From Anaerolinea sp. (GTDB lineage: Bacteria > Chloroflexota > Anaerolineae > Anaerolineales > Anaerolineaceae), in NCBI GenBank assembly GCA_029975055.1, contig JARKPU010000017.1:1-64000 (forward strand): a stretch of 64,000 nucleotides of DNA. Direction: 5' to 3'. The notes below the pieces were generated by a model that was not told the origin of the DNA, ran no database searches, and saw nothing but the letters and a program-made list of their open reading frames with translations. Of the stretch, positions 57,910 to 64,000 are shown one piece after another; position 1 is the first letter of the stretch, and every line of letters starts with the position of its first letter. The position numbers were made by a program, and so were the translations under genes.

Positions 57910-60537
57910 ATGGATCGAATCAATCCCATCATCGAATCTCTTGATGAGCACCGGTTCCAGGTCATCTTTGGGCAAGGCAGTAGAGACATCTTCTTGACCC
58001 CCAACCTGGTTGAGGTGGATATATTGCATGCATTAGCTCTTCAGTTGAAGGGCTATGGATACCGCCGGATCGTTTTCATCCAGCCTGACAGGCCTTTCCT
58101 ATTCCTGGATGATGAATCGAAACAATTGTCTGGCTCCATCTTGTTTGATGGATCGGCTGGATTGATCTCTTCTGATGTGAGTCCGTTTCTACAGTCCGGT
58201 CCGCTTGGCAACAAGGTCTTGCTCCAAGGCGATCCATCATCGATCGTTCCGACCAGTCCTTCGATTGGCGACACGCATTCGATCCGGCTGCTGGATGTGT
58301 TATTCTCCGAACCCTCGCCGTATCCGACCGTGCTGGTATTCGACAATGCAGAAAGCCTGTTCAATATGTACGAAGACCAGCGCACATTGAGCGGAGTCAT
58401 CTCGAAATGGGCAAAGCTGCCATCAACCAACGCTAACCGGTGCGTCTTCATCTTCTCCGCTAACGATTATTCAGAGCTTAATGAAGTTGCCCGTCAACTT
58501 CCCGTTCCGGAGATAAGATCGCTAATTCTCACGGACTCAAAGACCAAGCTGCCCGGGCGCGCCGTCTGTCAAATTCAAAGCCCAGGTAGCGATGAAATTC
58601 ATCGCTTGCTACTCAAGGTTCAAAGGGAAACGCTGGCGAGGATTCCTGAAGGGGAATTTGAATCCATCATCAGGACTCTCAGCAGCGAGAACCAATTATT
58701 GAGTGTTTGGTACAACCGGTTGAAACGGATGCCGGAAGTCACCTGTAGCGCGCTCCACAGAAACGGTTTTCTCTCGTCCTATATGGGCGATCCCCGCCCG
58801 GCGATGGAACGTCTCGATGAGCTTGTTGGATTGGAGGAAATCAAGCGGCGGATCAAAGAACTCTCCGGCTGGATAATAATGCGCAGAAAACGGAAACCAT
58901 CCAATAACCAACCGGTCGCTTTGCACATGGTCTTTAGCGGTAATCCCGGCACCGGCAAGACGACCGTCGCCCGGTTGATTGGCGAATTATTCCGCGAACT
59001 TGGGATTCTGCAGAAAGGGCACCTGGTTGAGGTCAAAGCATCGGATCTTGTGGCCGACCACGTCGGAGGAACCAGCATCAAATCCAATCAGGTCATCGAC
59101 CAGGCGCTCGATGGGGTTTTATTCATCGACGAGGCCTACGCACTTGGAGAAGACGACCGCGGCGGGTTTGGTCGCGAGGCGATGGAGGCCATCCTGACCC
59201 GCATGGAAGACCATCGCGACCGGTTGGTGGTTATCCTGGCAGGCTACACCGCGAAGATCGACCATCTCTTGCGCAGCAACCCGGGTCTGGCGCGGCGGTT
59301 TCCGGCTGAGAATCGATTTCATTTTCCAGATTACTCACCTGAACAATTGAAGAAGATCCTGTACAACATCCTCAAAGAGCGGAACCTGGATGTGAACCGC
59401 CAAATGGCCCTCATGCTCGACGTGCTTGTGACCGCAATGGCAGAACGGCACGGATTGAACTTTGGAAATGCCGGTGAAATGCGAAACCTGGCCGACAGCC
59501 TTGAGCGCCGGTGCCTGAGCCGGTTGTTCGAGACCGGTGTTGACAAGGCCGTCCTTCAACCTGAAGATATCAGCGATGAATATCGAGCTTACTTGAGCGA
59601 GGAGCTTCCACCAATCGAGGAGGTTCTTGAAGATTTTGATCGCCTTGTCGGGCTGGATGAGATCAAAGCCTTCTTCAAAAGGCAGCATGCCCGCATCACC
59701 TACGACCGGTTGCTCGATGAGAAGAACGGCGGGAAGAGGCGGAGAACCCACCTGCAGAATCTGGTCTTTGTCGGCAATCCTGGAACGGGGAAAACCACCG
59801 TCGCCAGGCTGGCGGCCCGGTTGTATCGTTCACTTGGGATGTTGCGCAAAGGTCACCTCGTTGAAGCATCGATGCCCGATCTGATCGCCGGTTACGTCGG
59901 CCAGACGACATCGAAGGTGATGGAAAAGGTGCTGGAAGCGCTCGATGGCGTGCTTTTCATTGATGAGGCTTATGCGCTTGTCCGTAATTCTTCGCTGTTT
60001 TCCGGCTCGTACGGTCAGGAAGCAATCGACACGCTGGTAAAGGCGATCGAAGACCACAAGGACCATCTCGTCGTCATCCTGGCCGGGTATCCACGCGAGA
60101 TGGAGGTTTTGCTGCACTCGAATCCGGGTTTGCGATCGAGGTTTCCGACCACGCTCGAATTCCAGGATTTCACTCATGATCAGTTGCTGGAGCTGCTCGA
60201 CCTCAAGCTGGAGGAGGATGGCCTGGTGATGCCGGAGGAAGTCAAAGAGCAATTCATTTACATGCTGGAACAGACCAGAGAAGCCGATCCAACCGGTTTT
60301 GGGAATGCGCGGGAGTTGATCAATTCTTACGAATCAGCCAAAGACCGCCTGGCGGAGAGAATCGTCGGAAGTCAGAAACTCAGCCTCGCAAAGACATCCA
60401 CACCACCAATTGACCAGAATGTGTTCACCATGGCAGATGTCATTGGCGAAGGTTACACCGTGGTGGTTGAGAGCAGTGAAGAAACAAAAGCGCCGGCGAA
60501 CCGGCGCCTGAAACCTTGGGTCCTGTCGAAACGTTGA
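57910..60537 (+). CDS. Tandem CbxX/CfxQ-type AAA+ ATPase with a third, degenerate AAA-like N-terminal region
   Basis: The protein has 875 residues. Two CbxX/CfxQ AAA+ domains are clear, near residues 297-570 and 578-850. Walker A is GNPGTGKTT in both (near 344 and 622), Walker B is GVLFIDEAYAL in both, and LVVILAGY and SNPGLARRF or SNPGLRSRF supply sensor and arginine-finger features. The N-terminal 290 residues have VLVFDNAESLF (about 143) and VFIFSAND (about 179), which look like Walker B and sensor 1 of an AAA+ domain with no Walker A. Relatives include CbbX (Rubisco activase), SpoVK and EccA. It should remodel a protein partner; the partner is unknown. Confidence 0.88.
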   Translation: MDRINPIIESLDEHRFQVIFGQGSRDIFLTPNLVEVDILHALALQLKGYGYRRIVFIQPDRPFLFLDDESKQLSGSILFDGSAGLISSDVSPFLQSGPLGNKVLLQGDPSSIVPTSPSIGDTHSIRLLDVLFSEPSPYPTVLVFDNAESLFNMYEDQRTLSGVISKWAKLPSTNANRCVFIFSANDYSELNEVARQLPVPEIRSLILTDSKTKLPGRAVCQIQSPGSDEIHRLLLKVQRETLARIPEGEFESIIRTLSSENQLLSVWYNRLKRMPEVTCSALHRNGFLSSYMGDPRPAMERLDELVGLEEIKRRIKELSGWIIMRRKRKPSNNQPVALHMVFSGNPGTGKTTVARLIGELFRELGILQKGHLVEVKASDLVADHVGGTSIKSNQVIDQALDGVLFIDEAYALGEDDRGGFGREAMEAILTRMEDHRDRLVVILAGYTAKIDHLLRSNPGLARRFPAENRFHFPDYSPEQLKKILYNILKERNLDVNRQMALMLDVLVTAMAERHGLNFGNAGEMRNLADSLERRCLSRLFETGVDKAVLQPEDISDEYRAYLSEELPPIEEVLEDFDRLVGLDEIKAFFKRQHARITYDRLLDEKNGGKRRRTHLQNLVFVGNPGTGKTTVARLAARLYRSLGMLRKGHLVEASMPDLIAGYVGQTTSKVMEKVLEALDGVLFIDEAYALVRNSSLFSGSYGQEAIDTLVKAIEDHKDHLVVILAGYPREMEVLLHSNPGLRSRFPTTLEFQDFTHDQLLELLDLKLEEDGLVMPEEVKEQFIYMLEQTREADPTGFGNARELINSYESAKDRLAERIVGSQKLSLAKTSTPPIDQNVFTMADVIGEGYTVVVESSEETKAPANRRLKPWVLSKR
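60490..60507 (+). repeat. GC-rich hairpin at the end of the AAA+ gene
   Basis: GCGCCGG (60490-60496) and CCGGCGC (60501-60507) pair around CGAA, within the last coding codons. Convergent genes stop seven bases apart just after it, so it may help end transcription. Confidence 0.5.
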
Positions 60538-60544
60538 TGACCTT

Positions 60545-61537
60545 TCACCCGGTTTTTTCGCGCGTGAGCTGATCCAACGCCTGCTTCATGATCCGCGCCG
60601 TGTTTTCATACCAATCCCGCCTGGATGCATCTCCCGCACGGTCAGACGTGGTGCGCAGATCCTGGAATGTTTCGGTGGCATCGAGCCAGCTTCGCGTGGC
60701 TTTCTCGGTTTCGCCGGGCAGCTTCCATTGGGCAACGCCGGTCATCCAGCGCACCACCGCCCATTGGTGGCTCCAGGGCGTGTAAGCCGCCGCACCGCGC
60801 TGCCAGTATTCAATCGCCTGGCGGGGATTTCCCATTTGATGCGCCGCAAGGCCAATCACCACCCAGACCTCGGCCGTCTCGGAAGGGTCGAGGCGGTTGC
60901 GGCTCATCCCTGCCAGCAGGTTGCCGATCTCGTAAGCCTGCGCGAATTTCTTTTCCGCAATTTCCTTGGATAACTGGTTGGCAAACTGGCGGGCCTGGTC
61001 GCTCAGGCGGGAAGGCTCGAACAGGTTCAACCAGTAATACCCCTCTTCGGCAGTGCAGGCCATATCGAGGCGCATCCGCTCGATTTGCTTATGATACCAG
61101 CGCACCATGTCGGCTGCCGAAACACGGCCCTTTTCTTCGGCGCATTTTCTGAAGAGATCGCGCGCAAGGAACCAGTTGGAATATGCCTTGATGTTTTCGA
61201 GGAGTTTCCATTCCACGATACCCAGCATCCACTTGGCCACCGCCATGCGGTGGCTGACCGGGCGGATGCGCTTGATCGCTTCCGAAAGATCCTGGCGGGC
61301 AGCCTGATAATCGCCGTTTTCGGCTTCATATCTGGCGATTGTGATGAGAACCTCGATGCCTTCCAGAACATCATCACAGGAATTGCTGGTCACCCGCAAT
61401 TCGCGGATCAAGGCATCTTTATGGTTGGCCGGGATACGCGCGTCTTGCAGCTGGAAGAGCGAGAGGTTGTTCACATTGCTCAAGTGACTACGGTCATCGA
61501 TATTCCACCAGCCAAATGCTTCTCCGATGCTGATCAT
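60545..61537 (-). CDS. Helical-repeat (TPR-like) protein with internal duplication
   Basis: The protein has 330 residues, soluble, with no signal peptide. The two halves share a motif: SHRMAVAKWMLGIVEWKL with SWFLA-like (here SNWFLA) following, and SHQWAVVRWMTGVAQWKL followed by SWLDA. Each is preceded by a TPR-like helix pair (YQAARQDLSEAIKR, PRQAIEYWQRGAAAY). TPR-like proteins hold complexes together. I do not recognise the exact family. The start overlaps the stop of the SPFH gene by ATGA. The stop is seven bases from that of the AAA+ gene on the other strand. Confidence 0.7.
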   Translation of the reverse strand: MISIGEAFGWWNIDDRSHLSNVNNLSLFQLQDARIPANHKDALIRELRVTSNSCDDVLEGIEVLITIARYEAENGDYQAARQDLSEAIKRIRPVSHRMAVAKWMLGIVEWKLLENIKAYSNWFLARDLFRKCAEEKGRVSAADMVRWYHKQIERMRLDMACTAEEGYYWLNLFEPSRLSDQARQFANQLSKEIAEKKFAQAYEIGNLLAGMSRNRLDPSETAEVWVVIGLAAHQMGNPRQAIEYWQRGAAAYTPWSHQWAVVRWMTGVAQWKLPGETEKATRSWLDATETFQDLRTTSDRAGDASRRDWYENTARIMKQALDQLTREKTG

Positions 61538-62844
61538 GCCTTGCCCGCCTCCAATCCTTTCGTTTCCGGAGCCTTGGTTTCCTTGTTTGCATCCAACTCA
61601 TTCTTGGACGACTCAGCGATGATTTCCAATAACTGGGCGGTGCGCGCCAGGAAGATGCGGCGCAGGTTGCCGGCCGGGTCGTCGCCGAGTTCGGCGCTTT
61701 GCAGGCTGTCGGCGATGGCGATGAGCAGCTCGGCATTCGCCTCGGCGCGGCCGATCTCCTGATACATGGCGCGTTTCGCCTCGCCGTAGGCGCGGGTGAC
61801 CTGCGCGCTGCCCAGCCATTCGGCAGCCACCGTTTCGGTGCGCTGATCATCGATCAAATCCTCGTCGATCGCAAAATGCCCCATATCGACGTAGATCAAT
61901 TCGGCCCCCAGGTTGCGCAGGCTGTTGCGCGTTTGCCCCGAGAACAACGCGTTGTGAAGCTCGCGGCGCGGGTCCTGGTCGGCACCGCGCGGAGCCGTCA
62001 GGTAATCGATCTCGTGCGAGTTGACAAAATCGGTGATGCCGCCCACGATGGCGCGCGCGACGGCCGTCTTCCAGGATTCGAGCCCGTTTTCGTCCACCGA
62101 GAGGTTGTAGGCCATGTTCTCCAGCGCCTTCTGGTCGAAGGGGTAGGGGTCGCGCAGGGTGCGGCGCTTGGGCCGGCCGGCCTGGCTTTCGGTGTAGAGC
62201 CGGTAGCGGAAGTGGATGTCTTTGATCGTCACCTGGATGCCGTCGCGCGTGAGGGCCTTGACGTTATCGCGGCTGCCCTGCTGCTCATCGAGGCTGGTGA
62301 TCTGCCCGATGGTCTCGAACGGCTCGAGGAAGTAGGTTTCGCGCAGGGTGATATTGGAAGGGCGGCGCAGTTTGCGGAACATCACCGCGTTGCCCTGGTG
62401 GATGTAGAGGTAACCCGGGCCGCCGATCTGGTCGAGCAGGTTCACCTCTCCTTTTTTGATCTTTTTCTCGCCCCCGTCGATCACCAGCTTGGGATATTTG
62501 ATCCCGGTCACCGATGAGAAGACGTACCTGAACCCCAGGCGCAGCTTCGGCAGGGCGTAGATATCGCGCACGTACGAAGCCGCCCACAGGAAGATGGCAA
62601 TGATGGCGGCGAGGGGCAGGATGTAATAACGAAGGCTGGCAGGGTTTAACAAAACCTCGAGGGTCGTTCGGATAGGATCATTGACCAGGTTTTCAGCGGC
62701 CTGGGTGAGATCGAGGCTTTCATACCGGAAGGTTCCCCAGAACACAAAGGCCAGGACAAGGAGAACCGTGGCGAACATGCGCAGCCGGCCGTAGATCTGC
62801 TGGCGCGAAGCGATGTCCGTTTGAGTGGCGCGCATGCTGCTCAT
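61534..62844 (-). CDS. SPFH/band-7-like membrane protein (second of a pair)
   Basis: The protein has 436 residues. Two membrane helices (about 22-42 and 72-92) are followed by a cytoplasmic SPFH-like part: YLYIHQGNAVMFRKLRR, ALTRDGIQVTIKDIHFRYRL, and a helical region with a YGEAKRAMYQEIGRAEANAE stretch like the flotillin helices. Such proteins assemble into large rings or microdomains on the membrane and often guide proteases or AAA+ ATPases. It is coupled by ATGA overlaps to the genes on each side. The identity rests on fold-level pattern, not on a single motif. Confidence 0.68.
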   Translation of the reverse strand: MSSMRATQTDIASRQQIYGRLRMFATVLLVLAFVFWGTFRYESLDLTQAAENLVNDPIRTTLEVLLNPASLRYYILPLAAIIAIFLWAASYVRDIYALPKLRLGFRYVFSSVTGIKYPKLVIDGGEKKIKKGEVNLLDQIGGPGYLYIHQGNAVMFRKLRRPSNITLRETYFLEPFETIGQITSLDEQQGSRDNVKALTRDGIQVTIKDIHFRYRLYTESQAGRPKRRTLRDPYPFDQKALENMAYNLSVDENGLESWKTAVARAIVGGITDFVNSHEIDYLTAPRGADQDPRRELHNALFSGQTRNSLRNLGAELIYVDMGHFAIDEDLIDDQRTETVAAEWLGSAQVTRAYGEAKRAMYQEIGRAEANAELLIAIADSLQSAELGDDPAGNLRRIFLARTAQLLEIIAESSKNELDANKETKAPETKGLEAGKA

Positions 62845-64000
62845 TTGTGCTGCTCCCCCTGCGGGTTGGGCAGACTCGGGTTGGGGGTATGCCCGTCATC
62901 GGTCGCCAGCAGCAGGTCGTGGGTGTGCTTCATCATTTCGATGGTGTTTCCCGGCAGCAGCTTGCGCGTATCGGGGTCGGAGGCCACCTTCTCGAGGGCC
63001 TGCAGCAGGCGCACCCCCAGCACTTCGGGGTGGTTGGTCGTCTGGATGATGGTGTTCAGGCTGTTGACCAGGTCGCGCTGAGCCAACGCCCTGGCCCGGG
63101 CTTTGATGCGCATGGCTTCCAGCTCGCTGCCCGCCGAGGTGATGACCTGGTCGCGTTCCCAGGGGGCGCGCCAGCTCTCGATGCGGTGCCGGTACACCGC
63201 CTGGTTCTTCGGCAGGATATCCCCAAAGCCGCTGGCGATGACGCGGATGCCCCGGTCGCGCAGGATTTTAGAATTGGTAAGGGCTTTGATCTCCGAGACT
63301 TCCAGGTCATCGCGGCTATACACCCGGCGCAGCTGGAACGGCTCGTTCTTCTTCACCATGATCAGGCGATACGAAAGCAGGCCGCTGTTGCGCATCGTCT
63401 GCTTGAGGCGGCTTTTGAATTGCTCCATCGGGAAGGGCAGCAGGGTGCCGGCTTGATAGAACTGGTCGTAATTGACCTTTGAGATGATCTCGCGGAAGAT
63501 CACCGCCGCCAGGCGGGTTGGCAGGTCGGTCCACGGCACGGCTTTCTCGTCATCGCCGCGGGCTTCCGAGTAAACGGCCGCGAAGACGCGCTCTTTGTTG
63601 AACACCGGCAAGGTCACGCGCGGCGGCAGCGGCGAGTAGGGCTGCATGGCGTGGGTGCGGGTTGCCACGTGATAGAAGTGGTGAATCTCCTGCCGGTCGA
63701 CTTCATCCAGCTCGTCGCTGAGCGAAACAAGCCGCAAATGGCCGTCGGGCAGCTCTTCAAAGCGGGTCACGCGCAGGTTTTCGGGGCGTTTTTCTCCGGC
63801 ATAGGTCACTTCGAGCGCGTCAGGCTCAGGGTCCTGGCCGATGGTGAAGATAGACCACACATTCGAGGTCACTTCGATTCCGTCGCGGGTGTAGCCCTCT
63901 ACGCCCTTCACCATGCGAAACTGCCGGCGCAGGTCCACCGCCCCGCGGATGCGCTCGCGCGGACGGGTGAAGACGATCCCCGGGCCCATCACGCGCGGCG
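62841..64000 (-). CDS. SPFH/band-7-like protein, 5' end beyond the window
   Basis: At least 386 residues are seen; the gene runs off the right edge, and the visible start PRVMGPGIVFTRPRERI is inside an SPFH domain (GPG-loop followed by a strand). It continues with EGYTRDGIEVTSNVWSIF, parallel to the DGIQVTIKDIHF of the next gene, and IRVIASGFGDILPKNQAVY, then a helical region (LEAMRIKARARALAQRDL). It likely forms a hetero-complex with the next protein. The stop overlaps that gene by ATGA. Upstream parts, including any membrane anchor, are not in the window. Confidence 0.72.
   Translation of the reverse strand, partial: PRVMGPGIVFTRPRERIRGAVDLRRQFRMVKGVEGYTRDGIEVTSNVWSIFTIGQDPEPDALEVTYAGEKRPENLRVTRFEELPDGHLRLVSLSDELDEVDRQEIHHFYHVATRTHAMQPYSPLPPRVTLPVFNKERVFAAVYSEARGDDEKAVPWTDLPTRLAAVIFREIISKVNYDQFYQAGTLLPFPMEQFKSRLKQTMRNSGLLSYRLIMVKKNEPFQLRRVYSRDDLEVSEIKALTNSKILRDRGIRVIASGFGDILPKNQAVYRHRIESWRAPWERDQVITSAGSELEAMRIKARARALAQRDLVNSLNTIIQTTNHPEVLGVRLLQALEKVASDPDTRKLLPGNTIEMMKHTHDLLLATDDGHTPNPSLPNPQGEQHK

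Overview
The window looks like a piece of a GC-rich Chloroflexota genome, most likely an Anaerolineae-type organism. This is an inference from family mix and style: Pro/Thr-rich 'TPTPT' linkers on membrane proteins, a DUF6056 and other GT-C-like membrane proteins, a split methylmalonyl-CoA mutase, a very large multihaem cytochrome c with a NapC-like partner, and paired SPFH proteins. About 51 protein genes fill nearly all of the window. I found no tRNA, rRNA, CRISPR array, transposase or phage gene.

Layout. 0-8 kb: a NYN RNase, an alkaline phosphatase, membrane proteins and a lipid block (LPLAT acyltransferase, then CDP-alcohol phosphatidyltransferase, then GNAT). 8.1-8.57 kb: an array of 88-89 bp double-hairpin repeats between convergent genes. 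8.6-12.1 kb: a HEAT-repeat protein and an ABC exporter. 12.4-18.4 kb: GNAT, DUF5680, an HD protein, a membrane protein with a long structured leader, alpha-glucan phosphorylase and RNase Z. 18.5-21.7 kb: a DUF6056 membrane protein divergent from metK, which sits behind a clear SAM-I riboswitch with terminator.

21.9-25.9 kb: a 30-haem cytochrome c followed by a NapC/NirT-like cytochrome, a candidate extracellular or periplasmic electron-transfer pair. 26-28 kb: methylmalonyl-CoA epimerase and mutase catalytic subunit. 28.2-31.5 kb: CPA2 antiporter, a P-II-like protein, a DUF1786 protein and ribosomal protein bL9. 31.6-35.9 kb: a double-HTH RodZ-like protein, RimO and a GT39-like protein. 36-47.3 kb is one long minus-strand run: DUF4173 protein, metallo-beta-lactamase-fold hydrolase, tandem kinase-like protein, coiled-coil/TM protein, aspartate racemase, MurJ flippase, TPR/TM protein and CopD-like protein. 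47.3-55.7 kb: UvrC, HtrA-like protease, PlsC acyltransferase, UMF1-type MFS transporter and a response regulator/histidine kinase pair.

55.8-64 kb holds the most unusual part: a lower-GC cassette with its own promoter that encodes an NrdG/PflA-like radical SAM protein, a coiled-coil protein and a tandem CbxX/CfxQ AAA+ ATPase with an extra AAA-like N-terminal region lacking an obvious Walker A. It converges on an operon of two SPFH/band-7-like membrane proteins and a helical-repeat protein. No glycyl-radical enzyme is visible nearby, so the target of the radical SAM protein is unknown. This cassette is my best candidate for an undescribed system; the tandem kinase operon and the 30-haem cytochrome come next.
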